Shown: positions 42,884 to 52,956, counted from the first letter of the stretch. The stretch: 64,000 nucleotides of DNA from Haloglomus salinum (GCF_024298825.1 NZ_CP101153.1:310001-374000), one strand, 5' to 3'. The notes: a model not told the origin generated them from the sequence alone. Translations and numbers: made by a program.

Positions 42884-44803
42884 ATGTGCGGTATCGCGGG
42901 TGTCCTCGATCCCTCCTCGCTCCCCGACGAGGACACCCTCCAGCGGATGAACGACTGCCTGGCCCACCGGGGCCCAGACGACGCCGGCATCCACGTCAAC
43001 GAGCCGGTCGCACTCGCCCACCGCCGCCTGTCCATCATCGACCCCGAATCCGGCCAGCAGCCGATGTTCAACGAGGACCGCACCGTGGCGGTCGTCTTCA
43101 ACGGCGAAATCTACAACCACCGCGACCTCCGCGATAAACTCTCGACCAGCCACACCTTCCGCACGGACGCAGACACGGAGGTGCTGGTCCACCTGTACGA
43201 GGAGCACGGGCCGTCGTTCGTCGACCGACTCGACGGGATGTTCGCGTTCGCACTCTGGGACACGGCCCGCGAGCGCCTCGTACTCGCTCGCGACCGGATG
43301 GGTATCAAGCCGCTCGTCCTCGCCCGCGACGGGAACCGGCTCGCGTTCGCCTCCGAGCTCCCCGCGCTGTTCGAGCCCGACATCGACCTCGGGGGACTCG
43401 ACCGCGCCGCGCTGGGGACCTACTTCTGTCTCGGCTTCGCCCCGGCGCCCCGGACGGCGTTCCGGAACGTCACCAAGCTCCGACCCGGTGAACTCGCCGT
43501 GGTCGAGCACGAGGACGGCGGCCGCGGCGACGGCTCGCTCTCGGTGAACCGCCGCCGCTACTACCAGCCGACCATCGAGCCCCGGAATCCCTCGCTGGAC
43601 ACGGCCGCGACCGAACTCCACCGTCGCGTCGAGCGGGCGGTCGAGCGGCGGCTGATGAGCGACGTGCCGCTCGGCGCCTTCCTCTCGGGTGGCCTCGACT
43701 CCAGCATCGTCGTCGGGACGATGGCCGACCTCATGGACGAGCCGGTCCGGACGTTCACGGTCGGCTTCGACGAGGCCCGCTTCGACGAGTCCTGGGCGGC
43801 CCGGGAGGTCGCAGAGTACCACGGGACCGACCACTACGAGTACACGGTCACGCCGGACGACGTGCGCGAGGCCATCCCGGGCGTCCTCGACCGCCTCGGC
43901 GAGCCATTCGCGGACCCGTCGCTCGTCCCGACGAGCGTGGTCGCCCGCGAGACCGCGCGCGACGTGACCGTCGCGCTCTCGGGCGACGGCGCGGACGAGC
44001 TGTTCGCCGGCTACAGCAAGTACCGCGGCGAGCACCTTTCGACGTACTACCGCGCGTTGCCCGGACCAGTCCGGGGAGCGGTCGACCGGCTGCTCGGCGC
44101 GGCTCCGGTCGACCGGACGACCAGGGTCGGCGAACTCGGCCGGCAGGCCCGGAAGTTCCGGCGCGGCTCAGAGCCGGACCCGGTCGCCCGCCACCTGGCG
44201 TGGCTCCGTCTCCCGGACGATGACGCCGCCCGTGCCGTGGCCCCTCTCGACCCGGAGCGCCGTGCTGGGGACGACCTCGAGGACGCCCATCGCGACGCCC
44301 GTCGGATGCTGCCCGAGGGCGACGAGTTCAACCGGATGCTCGCGGTCGACACCCGCTTCGGCCTCCCGAACCAGATGCTCCACAAGGTCGACCTCGCGGG
44401 GATGGACTCCTCGCTGGAGGTCCGGGTGCCGTTCCTGGACAGAGAGGTCGTCGAGTACGCGCTCTCGCTTCCGACGAGTCACAAGATCGATGCCCGCGAG
44501 CAGAAGCGCGTGCTCCGACGCGCGTTCGACGACGTGCTCCCACAGCGTATCCAGGAACGCGGGAAACAGGGCTTCGACATGCCCATCGGCGAGTGGCTGA
44601 CGGGGGCACTCGCCGACGACTTCCACGAGGCGCTCGATTCCATCCACGCGCCGTTCCTCGACCAGGGAACGGTGCGCGAGGTCTTCGACGCACACCGCGA
44701 GGGCCGGGCCGACCACGCGAAGTTCCTCTGGAGCGTCTATGTCTACGGCCGCTGGGAGCGCCGGCTTCGCAAACGGGGGGTCCCGCTCGGCCTCGATGGC
44801 TGA
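42884..44803 (+). CDS. asnB: Asparagine synthase (glutamine-hydrolysing), glycan-cluster paralogue 2
   Basis: 639 residues from ATG 42884. MCGIAGVLDPSSLPDED gives the catalytic Cys2, HRGPDDAG and VVFNGEIYNHRDL follow, and FLSGGLDSSIVVG is the PP-loop. KVDLAGMDSSLEVRVPFLDREV and GKQGFDMPIGEWL complete the synthetase domain. Upstream in-frame codons overlap the divergent gene and are not coding. Third AsnB-family member in the window (with 25817 and 38949). Confidence 0.93.
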   Translation: MCGIAGVLDPSSLPDEDTLQRMNDCLAHRGPDDAGIHVNEPVALAHRRLSIIDPESGQQPMFNEDRTVAVVFNGEIYNHRDLRDKLSTSHTFRTDADTEVLVHLYEEHGPSFVDRLDGMFAFALWDTARERLVLARDRMGIKPLVLARDGNRLAFASELPALFEPDIDLGGLDRAALGTYFCLGFAPAPRTAFRNVTKLRPGELAVVEHEDGGRGDGSLSVNRRRYYQPTIEPRNPSLDTAATELHRRVERAVERRLMSDVPLGAFLSGGLDSSIVVGTMADLMDEPVRTFTVGFDEARFDESWAAREVAEYHGTDHYEYTVTPDDVREAIPGVLDRLGEPFADPSLVPTSVVARETARDVTVALSGDGADELFAGYSKYRGEHLSTYYRALPGPVRGAVDRLLGAAPVDRTTRVGELGRQARKFRRGSEPDPVARHLAWLRLPDDDAARAVAPLDPERRAGDDLEDAHRDARRMLPEGDEFNRMLAVDTRFGLPNQMLHKVDLAGMDSSLEVRVPFLDREVVEYALSLPTSHKIDAREQKRVLRRAFDDVLPQRIQERGKQGFDMPIGEWLTGALADDFHEALDSIHAPFLDQGTVREVFDAHREGRADHAKFLWSVYVYGRWERRLRKRGVPLGLDG

Positions 44804-44858
44804 CGGTTCGTCCGGCGACCGTCGGATATATCGCCCTGTGGTGACGCCGGTCGGATAG

Positions 44859-46064
44859 ATGACGCCCCAGGAGATGCTCGCGGTCCTCGCGGCGACGGCC
44901 GTGGTCCTCGCGGTCTTCCTCGCCACCACCCGATGGGTCGGAAACCACTGGTACGCCGGGGCCGGGACCGTCGCGCTCCTCGGGCACGTGGCGTTCGGCT
45001 CCCTCGTCCTTCCGCGGCTCCCCTACACCTGGGACATCGGTCGGTTCCACTACCGGGCGGTACTCATCCTGAACGGGGAACTACCGCCGACAAACCCGAC
45101 CATCAACTCCTTCGCCGGGGCGCAGGCCGTCCTCTACAGCGTCTTCGGCGCCGACCCGACCGTCGTCGCGGTGTTCAACAGCCTCTGTGCCGTACTGGTC
45201 GCGCTTCCCGCGGCCGACCTCGCACGACGGCTCTACCCCGGCCTGTCGACGACCCGTGGCCTCGTCGCGACGGTGCTGTTTCTCCCGCTCCCGTTCGTCT
45301 TCCTGACGATTCCGATGCGGGATGCGCTCGGTGTACTCCTGTTCTTCAGCCTGCTCGCTGCGGTCGCACGGGCCTACGACGGAGAGATGTGGCCGGCCGT
45401 CATCGGGATTCCGCTGTGGGGTGCGCTGAGTCTTCTCCGACCCGAGCTGGGGGCGATCCTCCTATTGGGCGGGATGGCCGGTGCCGCGGTGCGGGCCATC
45501 GATACGGTGGCCGAGCGCCCGGTGACGCTCCGCGGGCTCGTCGCACTCGCGGCGCCCCCGGCAGTTGCCGTCTTTCCGTTCATCACTCCGAGAATCCCCG
45601 TCGCACCGTTCGCGGAGCGCCTGCAGCGGCGTACCGTCGGCGGCGCGACCTACCTCGACGGCTTCAGCTACGAGACGAGCCTCGATGTCGTCCTCGCCGC
45701 ACCTGCCCGGGCGCTCTACTTCCAGTACGCCCCGTTCCCGCTCCACGTCACGTCGGCGTTCGATCTGGTCTCGGTCCTGCTGCTCCCCGTCCTCGTGGCT
45801 CTCACAGTCGCGGCCTACCGGTCGGCCCGGGAGTGCGAGCGCGACCTCGCCGTCCTCGTCTTGGTGCTCACGACGTACGCCCTCGGCATCGTCGGCTACG
45901 GCCTCGTCGACACCAACTTCGGGACGACGGTCCGGCACCGTGTCCCGTTCACCTTCATGCTGTGTGTCCTCGGGGCGCCGACGATAGAGCGGTGGGCGGC
46001 CCGTCTGGTCGGCGTCACACCGCACGGGTCGTCGACACGATCAGCCGCGACAAATCGGACCTGA
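44859..46064 (+). CDS. Polytopic membrane protein, possible glycan polymerase or GT-C
   Basis: 401 residues with about ten hydrophobic segments from residue 6 onward. Loop motifs include YTWDIGRFHYRAVLILNGE, LTIPMRDALGVLLFFSLL and a late loop FGTTVRHRVPFTFMLC. The last resembles the RxRxPF region of membrane polymerases and EpsG-like proteins, which is only suggestive. No classical DxD or Wzy signature was recognised. Same strand as and 55 bases after asnB at 42884. Confidence 0.75.
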   Translation: MTPQEMLAVLAATAVVLAVFLATTRWVGNHWYAGAGTVALLGHVAFGSLVLPRLPYTWDIGRFHYRAVLILNGELPPTNPTINSFAGAQAVLYSVFGADPTVVAVFNSLCAVLVALPAADLARRLYPGLSTTRGLVATVLFLPLPFVFLTIPMRDALGVLLFFSLLAAVARAYDGEMWPAVIGIPLWGALSLLRPELGAILLLGGMAGAAVRAIDTVAERPVTLRGLVALAAPPAVAVFPFITPRIPVAPFAERLQRRTVGGATYLDGFSYETSLDVVLAAPARALYFQYAPFPLHVTSAFDLVSVLLLPVLVALTVAAYRSARECERDLAVLVLVLTTYALGIVGYGLVDTNFGTTVRHRVPFTFMLCVLGAPTIERWAARLVGVTPHGSSTRSAATNRT

Positions 46065-46104
46065 TGGGGTATCGGTGGCTGATTTCCGGCTAGTGCGCGA
46101 CCGT

Positions 46105-47379
46105 TCAGGGAGCCTGAATCGGTATCAGGAGGACACTCGCTGCCGCGGCGATGACCCACGTGACGGCCCAGACTGCTGCCCACGGCAACTGCAACGGTGA
46201 CGAGAGACAGCGCTCGACGTACGACCAGCCAGGCGGTTGTAAGTCGCGGAGCGTAGAGAGCGCCAGCGTGACAACGGTTCCGAGAATCAGGTACTGGAAG
46301 ACGTATATCGAGAGCTGTGCGAACCATCGAGGATGCACCAGAAGCGTCGCGACGATGCCGACGCTTCCGTAGACGAGCAGTGAGGCCTCGATGACTCCTG
46401 TATCACTGACCCGCCGCTCGGAGACGATGAACAGCGCCCCCCCGCCGAGTCCGATGAGGAGGAACAGGAGGTAACTCGGCGTCGTCAGTACATCGACGAC
46501 GCCCGAGGCCAGTACCGCAAGCGACCACTGCTCGATACCGAGACGGCCTATCGCGCTCTGGGCCACGAAGGATTTCGTGCGTCCTGGTGAAAGCAGCAAC
46601 GCGACCCCACAGAGGGCGCCGATGCTCCCGGAGAGCCCCAGGTCGACCCAGCGGCGATGGAAGACGAACGCGACGAAGATGACGAGTGCGGTGAGTGCGC
46701 CGTAGACGTACTGGTTCAGTCCGATTGCACCGACCAGCAGGCCGACTCCAGTGGCTCGGAGCCGTCTGTGGATCGTGTCCTCCTCCTGCAGACAGTCGTG
46801 GAGCAACAACAGTGTGAGGAACACGAGCGGGAAGACGAAGACGTAGTGCCAGAACCCGTCGTAGTAGGCATTCTCCGTGATGCCGAGCCACTGCCAGACC
46901 ATGAACCCCAGGAGGGTCAGGAACGCGGACTCCCAGTCCGCAACCCGCCACAGCAGAGCGGCGAGGGTAAGTGGAAGCACGACGAAATTGAGAACCGTCG
47001 TGTACGTCTGCGTGAGCGCCTGTGCCGCGAACGTCCCTGGATCGAATATGACGAACAGGACCGCCAGTGGAACGTATCGAAGCGGTGGATCGACCGTGGC
47101 GTACACGTTCGCACTACTGGCGACTGCTCGGGCCCCCCGAACGATATTGTCCGGATCGCTCGACTGTTCGACGAGCGTCGACTGCCACGCCGAGAGCGGA
47201 CGCCACCCCAGTGACAGCGCAACGTACAGCAACGGGAGGGTGAACACGACCAGCAGCAGTCCTCTGAACAGAGCCCTGCCATTGGAACGGAGCCCCCGCC
47301 AGCCGTCACCTTGCGTAATCGCTGACTGTTCACCGCTGTCGGAGTCCGTCTTCGACACGTTCCGACGTGGCTGCAGCAA
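46105..47379 (-). CDS. Polytopic membrane protein, GT-C/GT87-like
   Basis: 424 residues with a polar N-terminus (~35 residues) and about ten membrane segments. The first external loop (SDPDNIVRGARAVASSANVYATVDPPLRYVPLA) resembles the D/E-rich loop with a following YxxPP-type region of GT-C mannosyltransferases such as the GT87 group. No further catalytic signature is visible. Convergent with the membrane protein at 44859. Confidence 0.72.
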   Translation of the reverse strand: MLQPRRNVSKTDSDSGEQSAITQGDGWRGLRSNGRALFRGLLLVVFTLPLLYVALSLGWRPLSAWQSTLVEQSSDPDNIVRGARAVASSANVYATVDPPLRYVPLAVLFVIFDPGTFAAQALTQTYTTVLNFVVLPLTLAALLWRVADWESAFLTLLGFMVWQWLGITENAYYDGFWHYVFVFPLVFLTLLLLHDCLQEEDTIHRRLRATGVGLLVGAIGLNQYVYGALTALVIFVAFVFHRRWVDLGLSGSIGALCGVALLLSPGRTKSFVAQSAIGRLGIEQWSLAVLASGVVDVLTTPSYLLFLLIGLGGGALFIVSERRVSDTGVIEASLLVYGSVGIVATLLVHPRWFAQLSIYVFQYLILGTVVTLALSTLRDLQPPGWSYVERCLSSPLQLPWAAVWAVTWVIAAAASVLLIPIQAP

Positions 47380-47474
47380 CGCTCATAGTTCCATCGTAAG
47401 GTCAGTTCACCGCTAATCGGCGTCCCTCATCCCCCCGCTCCAATCGGTGCCTGTGCGGCTGCGTTCCCACCGAC

Positions 47475-47783
47475 CTACTCGTCCGGCGGGCGGGGCTCGA
47501 TGTCGTCGTCGGCAGCACGCCCGCGACCGAGCGGGTCGGCGACTGACCACACCAGTGCCGCGGTCACCGCGAACAGGGCGACGAAACTCAGGAACTTCAC
47601 GGCCGCGTTCATGCTCGACCGGAGCACCGAGACGACGCTCACCACCAGCACCACCCCGATAATAGCCTGCTGGACGTGCTCGTTCGTGGCGAGCGAGACG
47701 GCCGTACTGTCCGCTGCTCGCTCCCGGAGCGTCGCAACCGCTCGGTAGAGCGCCGACCCCTGGACGGTCTCCCGCAGGTCCAT
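47475..47783 (-). CDS. Small membrane protein
   Basis: 102 residues from ATG 47783. Two hydrophobic helices (AIIGVVLVVSVVSVL and FLSFVALFAVTAALVWSV) follow a polar N-terminus, with a charged tail DDDIEPRPPDE. No family recognised. It lies 25 bases downstream of the glycosyltransferase gene at 47809 on the same strand, probably co-transcribed. Confidence 0.7.
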   Translation of the reverse strand: MDLRETVQGSALYRAVATLRERAADSTAVSLATNEHVQQAIIGVVLVVSVVSVLRSSMNAAVKFLSFVALFAVTAALVWSVADPLGRGRAADDDIEPRPPDE

Positions 47784-47808
47784 GTCCGACCGAGGCACGT
47801 GGACCCCG

Positions 47809-48906
47809 TTAGCCGTTGCGGTCGGCGATGTGTTCGAGTGCGGCGGTCGTCCGCTCGACCGTACTCGCCCAGTCATGGTCGTCGACGACCGCCGTCCGTG
47901 GGTCGCGGTCGGTGCCGGCGAGCACGGTACGCAACGCGGCAGCGAACTCCTCGATGTCACCCACCGGAACCGCCTGCCCGACTCCCTCGACGACGGGGGC
48001 GACCTGTTCGAGGTCGCTGACGACCGCGGGAACCCCGGAGGCGAGCGCCTCCAGCACGGTCCGGGGGAGTCCCTCGGCGCGCGAGGGGAGGACGAGCACA
48101 TCCGCGCCGCGATACAGCTGCGGCATCTCGTCGTAGGGGACATGTCCGAGGAAGACAACCGCGTCCTCGAGGCCTCGCTCGCCGACATCGGTCTCGATAT
48201 CCCCGCGCAGCGGCCCGTCGCCGCAGACGACCAGCCGCGCGTCGGGCTGGGTCTCGCGAAGCCGGTCCAGCGCCGCCACGGCGTCACCCGGGCGCTTCCC
48301 CTCGACGAGGCGGCCGACGAAGAGGACCACCGGCTCGCCGTCGGGGAGGCGGTCGCTCACCGCCCCGTCAGGCGTGAACCGCGACGTGTCGATCCCGTTC
48401 GGGACGACCTCGACGGGCGCAGTAACGCCGACCCCCCGCAGGCGCTCGCGGTCCTCCTCGGTGTAGCAGAACACCACCTCGCTCTGGTCGAAGGTCCACC
48501 GCCCGGCCGTCCGGAGATACGCGTCGAAGACCTTCTCGGGGGCGGTCTGGGAGTAGAGGCCGTGGTTCGTGATAGCCAGCGGCGGTCCGCCCAGGCGCCG
48601 TGCAACGGCTGCGAGATTCGTCGAGAAGTAGAGGTGCGAGTGCGCGTGCAGCACGTCGAACGCGCCGGCGTGGCGGCGGAGGTAGCGCGCTACGCCCACA
48701 GAGATGTCGTTCCCGAGCGCCGAGAGCGTCGCCGGGCGCCGGATGATCTGGTAGCCCTCGCGCCGCGCCTTGCCGTACTCACCGACGGTCAGGACGGTCA
48801 CGTCGTGGCCCATCGCGGCCTGGTCACGCGACATCGCGTGGACATGGTACGGCCCGCCGCCCTTCACGTCGGGATAGACCTTCTGCGCGACGCGGAGGAT
48901 ACGCAT
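47809..48906 (-). CDS. Glycosyltransferase family 4
   Basis: 365 residues from ATG 48906; a GTG directly before it is possible. VYPDVKGGGPYHVHAMSRDQA begins the acceptor half. VVPNGIDTSRFTPDG and VLFVGRLVEGKRPGDAVAAL start the donor half, and SRAEGLPRTVLEALASGVPAV holds E-x7-E. Retaining GT-B enzyme. Downstream of the WbaP-like gene on the same strand, so a likely second-sugar transferase. Confidence 0.91.
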   Translation of the reverse strand: MRILRVAQKVYPDVKGGGPYHVHAMSRDQAAMGHDVTVLTVGEYGKARREGYQIIRRPATLSALGNDISVGVARYLRRHAGAFDVLHAHSHLYFSTNLAAVARRLGGPPLAITNHGLYSQTAPEKVFDAYLRTAGRWTFDQSEVVFCYTEEDRERLRGVGVTAPVEVVPNGIDTSRFTPDGAVSDRLPDGEPVVLFVGRLVEGKRPGDAVAALDRLRETQPDARLVVCGDGPLRGDIETDVGERGLEDAVVFLGHVPYDEMPQLYRGADVLVLPSRAEGLPRTVLEALASGVPAVVSDLEQVAPVVEGVGQAVPVGDIEEFAAALRTVLAGTDRDPRTAVVDDHDWASTVERTTAALEHIADRNG

Positions 48907-48967
48907 CACACCGGTATCGACCGGGCGGCCCCATCAACAGTCCGGTGTCGTCCCGAACACGGGTTCG

Positions 48968-50407
48968 CTATCCGTCTTCCAGCGGCCGGCCGGTCACCGT
49001 CCGGACCACATCCACGACTACCATCCACACCTGTCGCATGACGATCTTCAGGTCGAACCAGAAGCTCTGCCGCCGGATGTACTCCACGTCGTAGCGGAGC
49101 TTCGCCTCCGGGTCCAGGCTGGTCGCGCCGTTGATCTGGGCCAACCCGGTCAGTCCGGGCTTGACGAACCAGCGCTTGCGCCAGTCCTCGGCTTCGGCCT
49201 CAAGATGGGTCTCCTCGCCCGTCCACGCCGCCCGTGGCCCGACCACGCTCATGTCGCCGATCAAAATCGACCAGAGCTGCGGCAGCTCGTCCAGATGCGT
49301 CCGACGGATGAATCGGCCGACACGCGTGATGCGGTCGTTCCCCTCGTCCGCGACGGGCGCAGTATCGTCCATCTCCGTCTCACGCATCGACCGGAATTTG
49401 TACACGTCGAACGTATCCCCGAACGAGGCGGTCCGTTCCTGCCGGTAGAGCACGCTCCCGCCGTCTTCCAGCTTGATCGCCGCCGCGATACCTAGCATCA
49501 CCGGCGACAGCACCAGCAACCCCACGCCGGCGAACGCGATATCGAATCCACGCTTCAGGAAGTGGTCCTGCGGGTCCCACGGTTCCAGCTCCACGTCGAC
49601 CAGCTCATCCTGTCCGAACCCGCTGGTCAGCACGCTGTCGGCGTGCCGACGATGCACCTTCGCGGCGACGCCGTGGTCGTAGCAGGTGTCGAGCGCGCCG
49701 AAGAACTCCGCGCGGTCGGGTTCGGCGAAGGCCAGCACAACCGTGTCCACGTCGTACTCGACGAGCACCTCGTCCAGCCGCGAGAGGCCACCCAGCGAGG
49801 GGAGCTCTCCCATTCGACTCCCACCATCGGTGAGTCCGAGGGCCGTCTCCGTGTCGGGGTCGGCTGCGAGGGCGAGCTCCCGCGTCGTCCCCGGCGGCGA
49901 GACGAAGCCCAGAACGGGCCCCGCCACCGCGTCGAGGATGTCGTTCATCGCGGCGGGGTCGTCGCCGACGAGGATGGTGCGCCCGCCCTCGTCGCGCGGG
50001 CGCCGCCGGATGGCGACGAACCACACCGGGACCGTCAGCAGCAGGAACGCCGTGGTGAACAGCAGCGTCACCCGGGGGAGTCGGTAGGTGTAGTCGAAGT
50101 AGCCGACGGCCGCGAGTGATACCGTCGCCAGCAGCGTCCGCTCGGCGGCCACCGACGCGGTATCGAGGATGCGCCGCGGCCGAGGCTTGAGTAGCGGCCC
50201 GAGGGCGACGAGCACGACGAGGACGGCTGTCGTCGCCTCGAACGCGAACTCCATCCCGTCGGCCGGGGCGAGTGGCAGGTCACCGAGGACCGGCACCAGC
50301 GCTAGCAGCGACTGCACAACCGGGTGGTTCGCCAGCGCGACGGCCAGAACCACGAGGCCCACGGTCCCGCCAGCACTGGCCACGCGGTATCGCCACCCGG
50401 TTGTCAT
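48968..50407 (-). CDS. Polyprenyl-phosphate hexose-1-phosphate transferase (WbaP/exopolysaccharide type)
   Basis: 479 residues. Four N-terminal membrane helices, a CoA-binding-like middle domain (TILVGDDPAAMNDILDAVAG), a fifth helix (KRGFDIAFAGVGLLVLSPVMLG) and the catalytic domain with YRQERTASFGDTFDVYKFRSMR, DELPQLWSILIGDMSVVGPRA and KPGLTGLAQING. It transfers a sugar-1-phosphate from a nucleotide sugar to dolichyl or another polyprenyl phosphate, the initiating step of a lipid-linked glycan. The presence of this enzyme indicates at least one glycan pathway begins here. Confidence 0.93.
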   Translation of the reverse strand: MTTGWRYRVASAGGTVGLVVLAVALANHPVVQSLLALVPVLGDLPLAPADGMEFAFEATTAVLVVLVALGPLLKPRPRRILDTASVAAERTLLATVSLAAVGYFDYTYRLPRVTLLFTTAFLLLTVPVWFVAIRRRPRDEGGRTILVGDDPAAMNDILDAVAGPVLGFVSPPGTTRELALAADPDTETALGLTDGGSRMGELPSLGGLSRLDEVLVEYDVDTVVLAFAEPDRAEFFGALDTCYDHGVAAKVHRRHADSVLTSGFGQDELVDVELEPWDPQDHFLKRGFDIAFAGVGLLVLSPVMLGIAAAIKLEDGGSVLYRQERTASFGDTFDVYKFRSMRETEMDDTAPVADEGNDRITRVGRFIRRTHLDELPQLWSILIGDMSVVGPRAAWTGEETHLEAEAEDWRKRWFVKPGLTGLAQINGATSLDPEAKLRYDVEYIRRQSFWFDLKIVMRQVWMVVVDVVRTVTGRPLEDG

Positions 50408-50541
50408 CGGTGGGAGTCCGGCGTCACGGCCGATAAGTGCAACGGGAGCGTCAGACTCGCGGGTATACGCTACTCACGGAAGAACGGGTACCCACCCCCA
50501 TCGGGCCGGTGGACCGCACTCAGACACCGGCCGACCCGCGC

Positions 50542-51639
50542 TCAGCCGTCCTGGGCCCAATCCGGGCGCTCGACCTCCGTGCCGTCGAGTCCGACCGTCG
50601 CGAACGTGGCCCGGTACTGGACCGTCTCCCCGTCCTGCTGGAGGGTCGCGGTGTACCGGAGCGCGCGGACGATGCCCTCCCGGTCGACCACCATCGTCAC
50701 GTTCCCGTCGACGATCTCCCCCGAGGACTGCTGCGAGGAGCCCAGCGAGTCAGCGTCGTCGAGGTCGGTGGCCCGGAGTCGGAAGAAGGTCTTCCCGGAC
50801 TCCCGGATGCGGGTCGTCTCGTCGAAGCTGACGTTCGACAGTACTCCGCCCACGTACCGCTCCCCGACGAAGCCGCTGGGCTGGAGCGTCGCGTCGACCC
50901 GGCCGTAGGAGGTCTCCTGGCCCTCCTGCACCCGGATGTACTGGGTCCCGTTGTCGTAGTAGCGGGTGCGCCGAACGACCGTCGACCCCTGCTCGCCGGT
51001 CGAGGAGATGAAGGTATCAGTCAGCGCCCGGGGCTCGTCAGGAGAGACCCGCTGGACGAGTTCCGTCTGCGAGGTCCCCGCCTCGCGCTGGACCGTCGTG
51101 TTGGAGACGAACGCGAAGCTGTCCTTCGCGACCAGGCCGTCGACGTGGGCCTGCCGCGCGGCGCTCGCATCCGAGATGCCGCTCGTGGAGTAGCCAGCCG
51201 GGTACGAGACCGACTCGGAGCCGTTCGCGCCGCCCGCTCCACTGTCGGGCGTTGGAGTCCCGTCGGGCGTGGGCGTCCCCGACCCGGGCGCCCCGTTCGT
51301 GGGGGTGGTAGCCCCCTGCCGCGACGATTCGTCGCCGCCCGTGGCGGTCGGTGAGCTCGACGGGTCACCGGGAGCCGCCGTGTCACCGTCTCCACCCGGA
51401 CCACTGGACGTGCTCGCGCCGCCCCCGCCCGAGGTGGCGGTCCCGGCCGCAGACCCGGTCGCAGCAGTGGTGGTAGTCGTTGCCGACTGTTCGTCGCTCG
51501 CTGTCGGTTCGCCGCTCGCTGTCGGAGTGGGCGTCGTCGACGGAGTATCGTCGGATGTCGGCGCTCCACCCCCGGGTAACGAACAGCCGGCGAGGAGGAC
51601 GAGCAGTGTCACCGCGAGGACCGCGACCTTGCGTCGCAT
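50542..51639 (-). CDS. Haloarchaeal lipoprotein (DUF7537-like)
   Basis: 365 residues from ATG 51639. Sec signal with lipobox LLVLLAGCSLPGG, so it is membrane-anchored by a lipid on Cys. A long Thr/Ser/Gly/Pro linker (~120 residues) is followed by a folded region starting YPAGYSTSGISDASAARQAHVD. From memory this matches a haloarchaeal lipoprotein group related to LppX/LprG-type lipid-binding proteins. Substrate unknown. The upstream in-frame segment is not coding. Confidence 0.8.
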   Translation of the reverse strand: MRRKVAVLAVTLLVLLAGCSLPGGGAPTSDDTPSTTPTPTASGEPTASDEQSATTTTTAATGSAAGTATSGGGGASTSSGPGGDGDTAAPGDPSSSPTATGGDESSRQGATTPTNGAPGSGTPTPDGTPTPDSGAGGANGSESVSYPAGYSTSGISDASAARQAHVDGLVAKDSFAFVSNTTVQREAGTSQTELVQRVSPDEPRALTDTFISSTGEQGSTVVRRTRYYDNGTQYIRVQEGQETSYGRVDATLQPSGFVGERYVGGVLSNVSFDETTRIRESGKTFFRLRATDLDDADSLGSSQQSSGEIVDGNVTMVVDREGIVRALRYTATLQQDGETVQYRATFATVGLDGTEVERPDWAQDG

Positions 51640-51879
51640 TACCCCGGGTAGCGAAGTTCCGTGTTTACCTCTGGTGGTCGGCCAAGAAGCTGACCGGACA
51701 GGTCCACCCCAGGCCCCGGGACCGTCCCGGACCGAACCAGCCCGGACCACCTCTCACCCCGACGACTAGCGTACTCGCACCTGTCCGATGAGAAATGATG
51801 ACTTGTTTATCTTCTGTCATAATGGCCCGGATATGGGCGGTGAAACATCCACGGGGCTGCGTACAGTCGGGTAGCGTGG

Positions 51880-52956
51880 ATGCAGCTGACAGAATATTCA
51901 GCGATATTACATATGTTGCTCGCGGCGGTGGTCGTGCTCGCTGGTGCGGCGGGTCCGGCCCTGGCCGCGACGCAGACGGACGACCCGCTGGCCGACCAGG
52001 AGCAGTCAGTCGGAGACGAGACCACGACGGCCGGCGAGACCGGAAACCAGACTACCGACGCCGCGGACGGGGGGACCGGGCAGGCTGCCTCGGGTGGTGC
52101 GGACACCGCGGCCGCCGACGCGGGAACAGCCGACTCGCCGGTGCGGAGTATCGGGACGGGCGCGCTTCCCACACTCCCGCTCAGGCAGGTCCCGGGACTC
52201 TACGATGACGCCCCCGTCGAACCAGAGGACGCCCCGTACGGGTCGGAAGGCGAAGGGCGACTCGACGCCTGCAAACTGCCGATCCGGCAGAGCGACCTCC
52301 CCCTCGAGATGGCCCCGGGACCGTCGGACCTCCCGGTGGACGTGAACCTCCCCATCGTCCCCACGAGCCTCCTGACCCCGCGGAACGTCGCGAGTCTCGG
52401 GTTCGCGCTGCCACCGAAACCCTGTACCGTCTACGACTTCCACGACCCGTCGCTCGACCCGACCGAGCCGCCGACCAACCCCGAGGCGGTGGGTGAACTG
52501 AACCGGGCCGAGTTCGGGCCCGACGGCGTCAACGTCGCGGGTAGCACCCTCGGCATCCTGGAGCGGGACGGCTTCCGCGGGACGAACCTCGCGGGGCTCG
52601 TTGCCAACCAGGAGAAGGTCAGCGGGGGCAACCGCCTGAAGATCACCGACGGGCGGACCTCGAAGTACGTCTACCTCAAGGGCCTCGGCCTCGTCCACGT
52701 CGAGCGCCGTGTCGTCGACGGCGACCTGGACCTCGCGGTCTTCGGCAAGAGCTTCAAGATAGACGCCCGGTGCGAGTTCCAGAACGCCTCGGCCCCCTCG
52801 GCCGACGACCCTCTGGGCCCGTGTCAGTACGACTACACCGGACTCCCCGAACTCGTCACGCCCGAGCGGGTGGTCGACCTCCTCCTGAACGGGCCGGACC
52901 AGCCCATCGTCCAGCCGAAATCGGGCGGCCTCTCGCCGTCACTGGCGCAGGACTGA
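51880..52956 (+). CDS. Secreted hypothetical protein
   Basis: 358 residues from ATG 51880; ATG 51913 is an alternative that still keeps the signal peptide (LLAAVVVLAGAAGPALAA). An acidic Thr/Gly/Asp-rich linker (residues ~30-95) precedes a folded region with a few Cys (LDACKLP, KPCTVYDF, DARCEFQ, GPCQYDY), possibly two disulfides. No membrane anchor is visible, so it is probably released or bound non-covalently at the surface. Family not recognised. The start region is A/T-rich (AATATTCAGCGATATTAC). Confidence 0.75.
   Translation: MQLTEYSAILHMLLAAVVVLAGAAGPALAATQTDDPLADQEQSVGDETTTAGETGNQTTDAADGGTGQAASGGADTAAADAGTADSPVRSIGTGALPTLPLRQVPGLYDDAPVEPEDAPYGSEGEGRLDACKLPIRQSDLPLEMAPGPSDLPVDVNLPIVPTSLLTPRNVASLGFALPPKPCTVYDFHDPSLDPTEPPTNPEAVGELNRAEFGPDGVNVAGSTLGILERDGFRGTNLAGLVANQEKVSGGNRLKITDGRTSKYVYLKGLGLVHVERRVVDGDLDLAVFGKSFKIDARCEFQNASAPSADDPLGPCQYDYTGLPELVTPERVVDLLLNGPDQPIVQPKSGGLSPSLAQD

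Noticed and set aside
42425-44035. Long minus-strand frame (536 codons) opposite asnB
   Set aside because: Antisense to a clear AsnB reading with conserved motifs; Arg/Val/Asp-rich composition typical of haloarchaeal shadow frames.
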